This document shows positions 1 to 11,618 of a stretch of DNA of 64,000 nucleotides, in pieces. Source of the DNA: Dermatemys mawii. Lineage: Eukaryota > Chordata > Testudines > Dermatemydidae. Numbering within the stretch: position 1 is the first letter of the stretch; each line of letters opens with the position of its first letter. Both the position numbers and the translations under genes were made by a program. Where the stretch lies: the NCBI GenBank assembly GCA_007922305.1, contig ML677472.1, forward strand, positions 408,159 to 472,158, written 5' to 3'. A model generated the notes under the pieces. It was not told the DNA's origin, did not search any database, and worked only from the letters and a program-made list of their open reading frames with translations.

Positions 1-1868
1 ATACAAAAGGAGCACTTAAAGATGATAAAGTCATTGCGGAGAAACTAAATGAATTCTTTGCTTTGGTCTTCACAGCTGAGGATGTTAGGGAGATTCCCAA
101 ACCTGAGCCGTCTTTTGTAGGTGACAAATCTGAGGAATTGTCACAGATTGACGTGTACTAGAGGAGGTGTGGGAACTAATTGATAAACTTAACTGTAACA
201 AGTCACTGGGACCAGATGGCATTCACCCAAGAGTTCTGAAAGAATTCAAATGTGAAATTGCATATTAACTAAGGTTTGTAACCTGTCCTTTAAATTGGCT
301 TCTGTATCCAGTGACTGGAAGATACCTAATGTAACGCCAATATTTAAAAAGGGCTCTAAAGGTGATCCCGGTAACTACAGACCGGTAAGTCTAACGTCCG
401 TACTGGGCAAATTAGTTGAAACGATAGTAAAGAATAAAATTGTCAGGCACAGAGAAGAACATAAATTGTTGGGCAAAAGTCAGCATGGTTTCTGTAAAGG
501 GAAATCATGTCTTACTAATCTATTAGAGTTCTTTGAAGGGGTCAACAAACATGTGGACAAGGGGGATCCAGTGGACGTAGTGTACTTAGATTTCCAGAAA
601 GCCTTTGACAAGGTTCCTCACCAAAGGCTCTTACGTAAATTAAGTTGCCATGGGATAAGAGGGAAGATCCTTTCATGGATTGAGAACTGGTTAAAAGACA
701 GGGAACAAAGGGTAGGAATAAATGTTAAATTTTCAGAATGGAGAAGGGTAACTAGTGGTGTTCCCCAAGGGTCAGTCCTAGGACCAATCCTATTCAACTT
801 ATTCATCAATGATTTGGAGGAAGGGGTAAACAGTGAGGTGGCAAAGTTTGCAAATGATACTAAACTGTTCAAAATAGTTAAGAACCAAGCAGACTGTGAA
901 GAACTTCAAAAAGATCTCATGAAACTAAATGATTGGGCAACAAAATGGCAAATGAAATTTAATGTGGATAAATGTAAAGTGATGCACTTTGGAAAAAATA
1001 ACCCCAACTATACGTACAATATGATGGGGGCTAATTTAGCCACAACTGATCAGGAAAAAGATCTTGGAGTCATCGTGGATAGTTCTCTGAAGATGTCCAT
1101 GCACTGTGCAGCGGCAGTCAAAAAAGCAAACAGGATGTTAGAAATCATTAAAAAAGGGATAGAGAATAAGACAGAGAGTATCTTATTGCCCTTATACAAA
1201 TCCATGGTGTGCCCGCATCTTGACCGGTGTACAAATATGGTCTCCTCATCTCAAAAAAGATATACTGGCATTAGAAAAGGTTCAGAGAAGGGCAACTAAA
1301 AATGATTAGGGGATTCTAACGTATACCATATGAGGAGAGATTAAGGAGGCTAGGACTTTTTAGCTTGGAAAAGAGGAGACTAAGGGGGGATATGATAGAG
1401 GTATATAAAATTATGAGTGGTGTGGAAAAAGTGAATAAGGAAAAGTTATTTACTTGTTCCCATAATAGAAGAACTAGGGGCCACCCATTGAAATTAGTGG
1501 GCAGCAGGTTTAAAACAAATAAAAGGAAGTTCTTCTTCACATAGTGCACAGTCAACCTGTGGAACTCCTTGCCTGAGGAGACTCTGAAGGCTAGGACTAT
1601 AACAGGGTTTAAAAGAGAACTGGATAGATTCATGAAGGTTAAGTCCATTAATGGCTGTTAGCCAGGCTGGGTAAGGAATGGTGTCCCTAGCCTCTGTTTG
1701 TCAGAGTGGGGTGATGGATGGCAGCAGAGAGATCACTTGATCTTTACCTGTTAGGTTCACTCACTCCGGGGCACCTGGCATTGGCCACTGTCGGTAAACA
1801 GGATACTGGGCTAGATAGACCTTTGGTCTGACCCAGTACAGTCTTTCTTATGTTCTTACGTTCTTATG
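1..1868 (+). mobile_element. CR1 LINE, 3' part with RT domain
   Basis: Continues from beyond the left edge. The long open stretch (about 295-1299) is a non-LTR reverse transcriptase with NYRPVSLTSVLGKLVE, YLDFQKAFDKVPHQ, SGVPQGSVLGP and a degraded catalytic box FANDTK in place of FADDTK. The frame breaks near 1230-1299, and sequence resembling the rest of the CR1 C-terminus continues in other frames to about 1650. The 3' UTR ends in repeated TTCTTA(C/T)G units at about 1844-1871, the tail type of one CR1 subfamily. An inactive fossil copy. Confidence 0.93.
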
Positions 1869-2875
1869 TTCCTGATATTCAGGCTATATTATTAATATAG
1901 CATCATTGCCCTCAGTCAGGAAGCATCTAAATATTATGTTATTCATTGCACGATTATTTAAAATATTTATTTTAAGGATTAATATTCACATGCCTTTAAA
2001 AACTCTGTTTGTGTATCTATCACATATAGATTGTCATATCCCTAAAGAGAATATTGGAGATTTCATTCACAGTTCTCTAATCTGAGTACTAGACAATACT
2101 GCCATCCTATTAACTTAATTTTGTATTATTTATTTTAGTATATCAATAACTTTTATTCCTGGAATGTCTAACAAGTTAAAATACACAAAAATTTTAGAAT
2201 TAATCAAACACAAATGTGTAAATATTCTTTTTCATTTGACTATTCCGATAAAGCATCATACTACTGTACTTGCCAACAAAAACATCTACCAAATCACTAC
2301 ACCACTTCTTACTGCTTTCTTCTTTCTATTTCTTAAATCACTATTTAAATGACTAAAACATTGAGGAACTTTTGCACAATGCTCTAGATCCATTAACACA
2401 TCTTGTTGACCAAAGAGAGAAATGTTCCAGAGCTGTAGGAGTGGGGAAGCTCTCAGTGAAGTGCCTTTTCTTATCACAGGTACATCCCACGGAGAGAGAG
2501 AAAGCGTGATAACCTTTCAGGTTCTGGGACCCAAATACAGAGCTATTCTGCTGACTCACCCTAGCAGGCAGAATAGGCAGGTCCTTTTAGCTCCAACTAA
2601 GGAGGAAAAAAAGTGTATACATTTCTCTCTGAGGGCTGAGGCAAATAGATGTAGGAGACCAGAATAGGGAAACGGTAGGAGTGTCAAGCACAGAAGCACA
2701 GTAGCACAGTGGGATAGTATATAGTGGGATGGTGAGATGAGTACGTTCGAATGTCGTTCTGCAAAGGTGAACTGCAGTACATGGATGGGGTACACCTGAG
2801 GAAGATGAGAAAGAACATCTTAGGATACCAATTTGCCAACCTAACAAGGAGGGTTTTAAACTAGGTGGAATAAAT
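1869..2875. other. AT-rich unassigned stretch
   Basis: No gene, RNA or recognisable repeat. It is AT-rich to about 2350 and of mixed composition afterwards. The short open frames have no recognisable domain. Confidence 0.5.
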
Positions 2876-4455
2876 AGATCCCAGAAGATTTTAGGAAGGC
2901 ATTTTACACAGTTCCATATGACATTCTCATGGGCAAAATAGATAAATCTGGTTTAGATTAAACCACTACAAAATGGGTGCACAAGGGGTGGAAAAATCAT
3001 ACGGAAGCAGTAGTTATCAATGGCTTGATGTCAAAATGGAATGATGTATGTAGACCTCCACTGGGGTCTGTCCTGGTTCCGGTACTATTCCTATTTTTCA
3101 TTAAGGATTTGATGGAGAAGAGATTACACTTATAAAATTTATAGATGACACAAAGCTATGAAAGGTTGCAGGCACTTTTGAAGGAGACGATTAGAATTCA
3201 AAACGACTTTGACAAAGTGGAGAATTGGTCTGAACTCAATAAGATGAATTTCAATAAAGCAAGTGCAAAGTACTTGGGAAGGAAAAATCAGATGCACAAA
3301 TACAAAATGGGGAATAACTGGCTAGGCAGTAGTATTGCAGAAAAAGATCTGGGGCTGACAGTGGATCACAACTGAATATGAGTAGGCATAGAAGAATTCA
3401 ATTTTTAATGGTAAGTGTTGATAAACATTGATTTCATTGTGCACACACAAACCAATGAGTAAAATACTACATGGATAATAATAAAAATTTATAGACAGGC
3501 AAAATAAGAAATATGATAATTGAGAACTTGTTAGAGTTCCACCTTAATGTGTATAAAACATATTGTAATGCCATTGTTAGCAGAGCTGGAGCAAGGATAT
3601 CATTTGAGTGGGGGGTTTGTATTTTAACGGTTAAAAACACCTTAACTTTTTCAATGTCAGTGTCTAATGTCATTGAATAGTTATTGTCTGACACACTTAC
3701 TCATAATTTCCTCCAGCTGTGAAAATTTAAATTGATAAAATTAGAAAAAATGCTTAAAATAAACGTTGATATTATCCATACATATTATACAAAAATAAAA
3801 AATTAAATTCTGCCAAGCCTAAATATGAGTCAGCAGTGTGATGCTGCAGCAAAATAGGCAAATGTAACTCTGGGGTGTATTCACAGGACTGTCGTATGTA
3901 AGACATGGGAGATAATTATTCTGCTCTCCTTGGCAATGGTGAGACCTCAGGTGGGGTATTGTGTCCAATTCTGGGCATCACACTTTAGGAAAGGTGTAGG
4001 TAAATTGGAAAGGGTCCACAGGAGAACCAAAAACTGATAAAAGGTTTAGAAAACCTGATCTGTGAGGAAATGCAGAAAATATCGAGCATAATTTAGTCTA
4101 GAGAAGAGAAGGCTGAAGAAGGACATAATTTTCAAATATGTAAAAGGTTGTTATATATAGGTAGGTGAGCAAGTGTTCTCCATATCTACCAAGGGTAGGA
4201 CAAGAAATAATTGGCTTAGTTTGCAGCAAGGGAGATTCAGGTTCGAATTATTAGGAAAAACCTTCTAACAATTATGAGAGTTATGGCACTAGAACAGGTC
4301 GTCTGGGGAGATTTCATTGGAGGTTTTTGAGGGCAGGTTAGACAAACTCTTGTCTGGTCTGGACAAGGTATCCTTAATTCTGCCTCAGTCTGGGAGGATG
4401 GATTAGATGAACTCTTGAGGTTCCTTCCAGTCCGACATTTCTATTATTATAGTTG
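2876..4455 (+). mobile_element. Degraded CR1 LINE, interrupted
   Basis: Resembles the CR1 copy at 45350-46515 almost throughout (for example AATTTCAATAAAGC, GGGGAATAACTGGCTAGGC, TGGATCACAACTGAATATGAGT). Many stops; ends near 4450 with the subfamily tail CCAGTCCGACATTTCTAT. It is split by the TIR element at 3383-3821. Confidence 0.88.
3383..3821. mobile_element. 439-bp TIR element inserted in CR1
   Basis: Flanked by the 8-bp direct repeat AATATGAG (3375-3382 and 3822-3829). The empty site is seen in the related CR1 at 45350-46515, which reads straight through. The ends form an ungapped inverted repeat: the first 24 bases (from TAGGCATAGAAGAATTC) and the reverse complement of the last 24 (TAGGCTTGGCAGAATTT) match at 20 positions. 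No coding capacity. The 8-bp duplication fits a non-autonomous hAT-like element, but the terminal bases are not a clear hAT match, so the superfamily is open. Confidence 0.85.
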
Positions 4456-4469
4456 GGGAGGAAACCAGT

Positions 4470-4705
4470 ATTGCCAACCCCAAGCGTTCAGAAATCACAA
4501 GTCAGGTCTCAAAAAATCATGAATTTATTAAAAAAATGCATTCGGGGTCTATTTTATCTGTCTTCTGGTTTCTGAGTCTTGACTCTAATCTAGAGAATGC
4601 ATTTGAGTCACATTTTTCAAACGTTTATCTGCAACTATGATGACTAGAAATACACATGACAGCTGAGACTCTCGTGTGGCTGGGGGGTTAAGAAAAGCAC
4701 CAAAT
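4470..4705. repeat. MITE-like repeat, family of 48382-48690
   Basis: Starts CAGTATTGCCAACCC and shares its left end and middle (AAATCACAAGTCAGGTCT, AAAAATCATGA) with the copy at 48382-48690. These families normally end in an inverted GAGAGTTGGCAACACT; here the right end is degraded. Confidence 0.6.
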
Positions 4706-4920
4706 GTCAGAAGGCTTGTGGTAAAATAGGGAGAGTTTAACACAGTGTAAAATGCTCTTCCTCATAGTTTCAACACAAGCATCTAAGAGCAGCTAGGATC
4801 TACAGACATCCAAATAGTGAATCTGGATGCTAAACTGAAGACATTCCCATCACATCTTCCCAAATCCATTCTTCTGCTTAATCCCCTCCTCAGCTGACCC
4901 CCATCCTCTCCATCCTACCA

Positions 4921-6045
4921 ACATAAGAACATGAGGATGGCCATACTGGGTCAGACCAATGGTACATCTAGCCCAGTATCCTGTCTACTGACAGTGGCCA
5001 GTACCAGAGCTTCAGGAGGAGTGTACAGAACAGGGAAGTTGGAGAGATCCATCTTGTGTTCCCTTCCCAGCTTCTGGGAGTCAGAGGTTTACAGTCACCC
5101 CGACATGGGGTTATGTCCCTGATCATGTTGACTAACAGTGATTGATGGACCTATCCTCATGAAGTTATCTAGTTCCGTTTTAACATGAGTTATACTTTTG
5201 TCCATCACAGCATCCCCCGGCAACAAATTCCACAAGTTAATTGTGCATGTTGTGAAAAAGTATTTCCTCTTGTTTTTATTAAACCTCCTATGTATTAATT
5301 TCATTGGATAACACCTGGTTTTTTAATTGTGGGAAAGAGTAAATAACACTCCTCTATTCACTTTCTCCCCATCATTCATGATTTTATACACCCCTCTCAT
5401 AACTCCCACTTAATTGTCTTTTTTTCTGAGCTGAAAAACTCTAATCTTTAGTCTCTTCTGTAATAGAAGCTGTTCCATATGCTGGATCATTTTTGTTGCC
5501 TTTCTCTGAACCTTTTCTAGCTCCACTATATCCTTTTTGAGATGAGGCAACCAAAATTGAGCCAACTGACAATGGATGATTTATATAGGGGCATTATGAT
5601 ATTTTCTGTCTTATTTTCTATCCCTTTCCTAATAGTTCCTAACATTCTGTTAGCCTTTTTGACCTCTGTTGCACTTTGAACTGAAGTTTTCAGAGAACTA
5701 TCCATAGTGACTCTAAGATCTCTTTCTTGAGTGGTAACAGATAATTTAGAACCGATGCTTATATACATGTGTAGGTGAGATTATTTTTTCCAGTGTGTAT
5801 TACTTTGCACTTATCTATGTTGCCTTTCGTCTCTCATTTTGTTGGCCAGTCATTCATTTTAGTGAGATCCTTTTGTAAGTCTTTGAAGTCAGCTTTGGTC
5901 TTAACTATCTTGAATAATGTTATATCATCTGCAAACTTTTCTACTTCACTGTTCACCCCTTTTCCAGATCATTAATGAATATGTGGAACAGCACAGTTCC
6001 TAATACACATCCTGGGGGCATCCCGCTGATGGTATTGGAGCCATC
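4921..6045 (-). mobile_element. CR1 LINE, 3' part, minus strand
   Basis: Begins with the inverted CR1 tail (ACATAAGAACATGAGGATGG, TACTGGGTCAGACCAATGG). Minus-strand reading around 5520-5768 gives CR1 C-terminal sequence (SVTTQERDLRVTMDSSLK, KKANRMLGTIRKGIENKTE), and RT-like sequence continues to about 6045. Frames are broken. Confidence 0.88.
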
Positions 6046-6079
6046 CTTAGTCAGGCGTCAACTGGACCACAATCGTATG

Positions 6080-6318
6080 TAGATAGTCTAGTCTAGACGC
6101 AATAAATCAATCCCTGAGCTCTCTCCCGTCGACTCCGGTACTCCACTGCCACAAAAGGTGCAGTCAGAGTTGATGGGGGAGTGGCAGCAGTCGACTCAGC
6201 ACCGTGAAGATGCCATGGTAAGTCAACCTAAATACGTTGACTTCCTGTAGCTGAAGTTGCGTATCTTAGATCAACTCCACCCCCACCCCCCACCCCCCCG
6301 CAACTCAGTGCAGACTAG
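6080..6318. repeat. GTCTACACT-type MITE, copy 1 (truncated)
   Basis: Shares long segments with the complete copy at 40277-40571 (CTCCGGTACTCCACTGCCAC, GTCGACTCAGC, GTTGCGTATCTTAGATCAA) and ends in a diverged AGTGCAGACT terminus. The left terminus is missing. Confidence 0.75.
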
Positions 6319-6329
6319 GGCTTAGTTTC

Positions 6330-6432
6330 ATTGAAAAGCAAAAGGAGCTAGGCTCTGAAGTACCAATATAATTTTTGAAAATGGAATTTGGACTCCTAAG
6401 TCACAGTTTTGAAAATTGTACCCTAACTCATA
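6330..6432. repeat. Short hairpin-type interspersed repeat
   Basis: Built of short TTTGAAAA blocks (ATTGAAAAGC, TTTTTGAAAATGG, TTTTGAAAATTG) around GGAGCTAGGCTCTGAAG and GGACTCCTAAGTC. The same style as the hairpin repeats at 9771-10015 and 42626-42788. Confidence 0.45.
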
Positions 6433-9060
6433 TTTGGGGGCTGTTTTCTGGTTTTTAAATGAGAGTTGCCAGCTCTCACATACGAAGAAAATCAGGGGAT
6501 TTTGACTCCTGATGCAGGAACTCTCACTAGAAAACCTGAGACCAAAGTACGAACATGTATATAAAGTTGATGGAGCTTCCAGTTTCTCCCCACCACCTGC
6601 AAATTAATTAATTATGGGTCCCACATCTGCTTGTCCTTCAGCCCATGTTGCTTATGCTGTACCCCTTTAGGCCCACATCACTGAATTTTGTGCCTCTAGC
6701 TCCCACATCTGCCCGAGCCCCAAATTAGCTCTACACCCACAGCCACACATCTGCTTCTCCTGCCATTTTAGGGCTCTTTTTTCCTTTCCTGGAACTGGTG
6801 TTGCAGGGACAGAAAGCTGGGGAGGGAGTGGGAAAAGCAGAGAGCACCAACCCATTGTTCAGAAGATAGGTTGAGGGAGAAGAGCTACCATGAGCTGCCT
6901 GGCTTTTTAGCTGCCTCCTCCTTCCTCCCCTCATTTGAGAATGGTGTTGGTGGCTTCCTCTCCCCTATTAAAATCTTCTGTGGCTCCTGGAGAGGAAGAG
7001 AGAGTGCAGCCTGCCTCCTGCAGCTGTTGTGATTGGCTTTTTTTTTCTCAGGAGCCAAGGGAGTGGACAGGGTGGCCTTAGGGGTAGGCCACCTGGGTCA
7101 GGGCAATGGGGGGTACCATGCCCCTGAAGGCCAGGGGAGCCAAAATACATTTCCCCTGAGGCTGGCCCTGGGATTGGAGAAGGCAGATAGAGGGGATTTG
7201 CCCTTCGTAGGTCTCAAAATCAGGTGAAGGCCAATTCTTCTCTCCTGTTTAACCTTTTGTGGGCCCGGTGCCAAACATATCTGTGGGCCCCCAAAGAGGC
7301 AATGGAGCACGGTGTGTGGCGGTCAGTTCCCAGAGGTAGGGGCCAGCCGAGGACAATGGGGCATGGCATGGCAGGGGCGGCCCCACTCTGCCCAGCCCAG
7401 TGCAGCGGCGCTATTTACAAACCAGCAGTTGCCAGATGCACAGTGGCCCACCCGGCCTTCTGCTGCCAGCATGCCCCTTCCCCTCGGGAACAGGCCTATG
7501 CCATGCCACACAGCCCCCACCCAACACCCCATAGATACCAACTCCGTGAGTGCTCCAGGGCTGGAGCACCCACAGAAAAAAAATAGTGCGTGCTGAGCAC
7601 CCACCAACGGCCTGGCCAATCAGTTCCACACCTCACCCCTAGCGCCTCCTACCTGCTGCTGTTCAGATATTCAGCGGCAGGCAGGAGGCAATGGAAGGGA
7701 GGAACGGGGCAGGAAGAGGCAGAGTGAGGGCTGGGGGCACTTGGAGGAGGGTTTGGAATGGGGCAGAAGGAGGTGGAGGATGGGAAGAGGCGGGGTCAAA
7801 GTACAGCCTTCTGGGAAAGGGTGGCGTGGAGGCGGGAAAGTCAACACCTCTGCAACACCCCCTGCAACTGCCTATGGCCAGAGGCCCCCTCCTGGACCCA
7901 CTCTGCCCAGGACCCCCCCGCCAACCCCCACCCAAATGCACAGCACCCTGCACAACACCACTCCTGCCCATTGCCCCCTGCCCACAACCCTACCACATCT
8001 GCTCAGCACCCCACACAGAACCCCCACTCCCTAGTGCCCAACACACAGACATCTTCCCCACCCCTCATAGTCCAGCACATACACACACCATCCCCTAGAG
8101 ACCCACTCCCCCATGCCCTGCCTCCTGGCTGCAATCACTGGGCATGCTGGGAGGCAACTGTGTCTGCTGGACTGAGCCAGCAGCGCAGCCAGGGCTGGTC
8201 CTGGAGCGGGAAATGGCTCTAGCTCCAGTCAGCTTAGAGGGACCCAACCTAACCACCTCACCTCCCCACGGTCCGCCCTGCTTCAAATGGCCGGGACTGG
8301 TCAGGGTTTTGCATCAGTCCCAGGTGGCTCAGCTCCCAGGAGACAGGCGGAGCACACAAGTGGTGGGAAGCAAAGACTGCCTGGAGTAGGATGTGTCCTG
8401 GGGTCCGGCCAGGGAGCAGCAAGGAGCCAGTGGGTGGGACCAGGGAGCAAAGAGGAGCCCTCGGCCAGCCAGCTGGCCAAGAGGAGCAAGTGATGGGCAG
8501 GAGCTGCAGGCTGGTGGGGTCTTGGGGCACAGTGCAAGTGGAGCAAACCAGGGCCCCTTCTGAGCATGAGCCTGGCTCAATGGTGCCACTGGCACCACTG
8601 TAAACCCAGTACTGACTGCAGGGCTGCCTGCAGCAGAGGCCACTGAGGTTGGCAACACTGCCTATGACTGTTCACTGGTCTGTGTTCAGAATGAGTTGGA
8701 TGATCTCAGTCCAGTTCCAAGTGGGGTAGGTGCTCATATCACAAGACATGTCTTTGCCCAATATGATGGATAAAACATGAAGATTTTAAAAGAAAACAAA
8801 AATCAGATTGTTTTAATTTAAATCAAATACCTTTTTCTTTTTTTAAAAATAAACTTGTTTAAAATTAAATATGACACTTACAACCTGAGATACGGCCAAA
8901 ACTTACTGTAATCTATCAAAATAATTTAAATAAATAAAAAAATAGTATGCTGCATCAAAGACCCTTCCTCAAGTTTTAATGCATTAAAAGGTGCTCCTTT
9001 TTCAATTGAATTCAGAATCGGGGAAAGATATGTGTAAGCTTTATCAATGTTATAATATCA
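6433..9060. other. GC-rich low-complexity region, no gene
   Basis: C- and G-rich from about 6960 to 8660, with CCCCNCC-type tracts at 7850-8100. Many overlapping open frames arise from composition only, with no domain, splice-flanked exon or conserved motif. CpG is sparse for the GC level, which argues against a CpG-island promoter. AT-rich from 8760. Confidence 0.55.
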
Positions 9061-9069
9061 TGCACGGCA

Positions 9070-9164
9070 TTAAGTAATTTAGCTGGGGTTGGTTCTGCTT
9101 TGAGCAGGGGGTTGGACTAGATGACCTCCTGAGTCCCTTCCAACCCTCATATTCTATGATTCTA
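9070..9164 (+). mobile_element. CR1 3' end, TTCTATGAT-tail subfamily
   Basis: Reads GGTTGGACTAGATGACCTCC, then CCTTCCAACCCTCATATTCTATGATTCTATG, the classic CR1 3' terminus. 5' truncated; directly abuts a second CR1 piece with a different tail. Confidence 0.85.
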
Positions 9165-9492
9165 TGAAGTTCTTCTTCACACAGTGCACAGTCAACCTGT
9201 GGAACTCCTTGCCTGAGGAGGCTAGGACTATAATAGGGTTTAAAAGAGAACTGGATAAATTCATGGAGGTTAAGACCATTAATGGCTATTAGCCAGGACA
9301 GGTAAGGAATGGTGTCCCTAGCCTCTGTTTGTCAGAGGGGCTGATGGATGGCAGAAGAGAGATCACTTGATCCTTACCTGTTAGGTTCACTCACTCCGGG
9401 GCACCTGGCATTAGCTACTGTCGGTAGACAGGATCCTGAGCTAGATGGACCTTTGATCTGACCCAATATGGCCTTTCTTATGTTCTTATGAA
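9165..9492 (+). mobile_element. CR1 3' end, TTCTTATG-tail subfamily
   Basis: Near-identical over most of its length to 1530-1865 (GTGCACAGTCAACCTGTGG, TCACTCACTCCGGGGCACC) and ends CTTTCTTATGTTCTTATG. 5' truncated at the final part of the coding region, with a 13-15 bp internal difference near 9218 relative to the first copy. Confidence 0.9.
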
Positions 9493-9770
9493 GCATCAGT
9501 ATTTGTTCAGTCTTTAAAATGAAGCGGATGCTGATATTGACAGTTTTCCAAATGTAAGTACTTTCTGTTGTGCAGAAACGCTTTGCCTTAATTAGTTTTA
9601 GTTTAAGTTTAGCTGGCAGGTGCAGAAAGAATGTTTTCTTCATTTGGACTAGTTCATTCATAGCTAAGAAACCAATTGGGAGTTGAATAAAAGCAGGGAA
9701 TCTTATTTTCTTCTTCCAGTCTATGAATAAAAAGCAAGGAGAGAATATTTACTCTGAAAACTCGAAGAAC

Positions 9771-10015
9771 ATGGGACCAGTTTTTCAAAGGTATTTAGAT
9801 ATCTAAAGATGCAGATCGGTACCTACTGGGATTTTTCAAATGCACCTAAGCAATATAGTCACCAAACTCTCCGTGTTTGCAACACCCATTGATTTTAATT
9901 GAGAGAAAGTGAGGTAAAGGTAGTTAAGCGCCTAACCTGCTTAGGTCCTTCAAAAGTCCCACCAGGTTCTGTTTGAATCTTTAGGCATCTAAATGCCTTT
10001 GAAAATCTGGCCCAT
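9771..10015. repeat. Hairpin repeat with 39-bp arms
   Basis: The left arm at 9771-9810 (ATGGGACCAGTTTTTCAAAG...) is the near-complement of 9977-10015 (...CTTTGAAAATCTGGCCCAT), with about 34 of 39 positions paired and one indel. The interior contains further short inverted ATTTTTCAAA blocks. No coding. Confidence 0.8.
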
Positions 10016-10017
10016 GG

Positions 10018-10719
10018 TAACCAGAGACAATCTTTCAATTCACTTACAAGAATTAATACTTCTTTGTTTAATAAATCAGTTAGTTTTAGATGCAAAACAT
10101 GTTTTGATAAATTTACTCCCCTCACCCCGCCATGTATCCAATATATTTGAGGCAGTTTTATGTCATTAATTTTTAAAAAAATGCTGGTTTTGTGCCTTTT
10201 AAGTTGAACTCTTAATTTCCATTCAAATGTGATTTGGCACAAATCAAGACAAAAAAGTTAATCATCATTTAGTAAATAAGAAATTAATCATTCACCATTT
10301 TCTAACAATACAAAAATGCAAACAATAAGAATTTGAATAAATGTACGTTAAGCTAAATAATTGCATAAATAAACTTGTACTGATAGTTTATCCTCCTAGT
10401 TAGCACAAAAAGTATGAAATTTAGTGTTAATGCTATATTTAGTTGCAAATTAACATGATTTAATGCTGACCAGCCAATAAGAATCATATGTTCTTTGGGA
10501 AAATAACTAAACAGTATAAATACAAAGCAAGATTACAATTGATGGTGTAAATCAAGGTTTCCTGCTGGCTGATTTAAATCATGATTAAAATCAGTTACTT
10601 ATATCCACTTGCCAACTAGCACTAGTTATCCCTTTTGTTGGCAGTATCAGCAGAGAGCCCATGCACTGAATGGGGTATGAGAACTCAGCTCTCTTCTCAA
10701 GCCTTGAGTATTAGTATGC
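10018..10719. other. AT-rich unassigned stretch
   Basis: Nothing recognisable apart from A/T-rich low complexity at 10240-10460. Confidence 0.5.
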
Positions 10720-10840
10720 ATAGTGGTATTGTAGCACCTCTAAGCCCCAGTCATGGACCAGGACCACACTGTGCTAGGTACTGTACAAACACAGAACCAA
10801 AAATACTTTTTCTTCCCCAAGGAGCTTACAAAGTGCAATA
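10720..10840 (-). repeat. MIR-like SINE 3' fragment
   Basis: The reverse complement reads CTTTGTAAGCTCCTTGGGGA, then TTTGTACAGTACCTAGCACA and GGTCCTGGTCCATGACTGGG, a widely shared ancient SINE tail in amniotes. Confidence 0.65.
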
Positions 10841-10897
10841 CAAAAAACAACAGATGGGTATAGGCAGACAGGGAGTATTAGGAAACCATGTGTATGT

Positions 10898-11158
10898 CTA
10901 CACTGGAGCTAGAGGTGTAATTTCCAGCATTCTAGACATACCTGTGCTCGCTCTGATTGAGCTAGTGTGCTAAAAATAGAAGTGTAGCTAGGGTAGTGCA
11001 AGCGGGTAGCTGATCTGAGTATGATCCCATCCTAGACTTTTGTTGTGTTCTGGGAACTGCCAGTCCATGCTGTATTTCTGTACAGTAACTAGCTCGATTA
11101 CAGCTAGCGCAGGTATGTCTAAATGAGCTGGAAATTATACCTCCAGCCCCAGTGTTGA
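10898..11158. repeat. Long-TIR MITE, 261 bp
   Basis: Left arm 10898-10944 (CTACACTGGAGCTAGAGGTG...GACATACCTG) matches the reverse complement of 11110-11158 over about 47 bases, roughly 85 percent. No open frame. The terminus is related in style to the GTCTACACT elements at 40099 and 40277. Confidence 0.85.
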
Positions 11159-11477
11159 TATTCCCAAAGAGACAAGATGGTCAGCATGGTAGACTATGGT
11201 CTCAGCACACCAGCAACAGAGTGTTCCATACAAGAGAATAGAGAGACACTAGGGGTAGAATGTGTTTGGATTGGTGGGTTGGTTTGATTTGCTGCAGTCT
11301 TCTTATTATTTTCTCATAGGTCATTCTTTAGGCAGTGTCAACAGACAGGACCGCATAGGCCATGAGACTGTCTCTAGCGGCAGTTCCTCTAACACTGATA
11401 AGAAGCATATTTTAGGATAAATGCAAGAAGAGGAAATGTGCACCGCTAGTCTGGTGCCCAGGGTGTCTGTTTTAATT

Positions 11478-11618
11478 AGGGTGACCAGACAGCAAATGCG
11501 AAAAATCAAGACAGGGAGTGATGGGAGGGGCAGAGGAGGGGAATAGAAGCCTATATAAGAAAAAGACCCCGAAATCAAGACTGTCCCTATAAAAATCAGG
11601 ACATTTGGTCACCCTATT
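11478..11618. repeat. AGGGTGACCAGA-type MITE
   Basis: Begins TAGGGTGACCAGACAGCAAA and ends in the inverse, GACATTTGGTCACCCTA. It shares the internal AAGAAAAAGACCC block with the copy at 26035-26157. Confidence 0.85.

Noticed and set aside
6960..8660. Possible CpG-island promoter or first exon
   Set aside because: GC-rich through C and G tracts with few CpG dinucleotides; no start codon context, TATA or donor leading into the gene.
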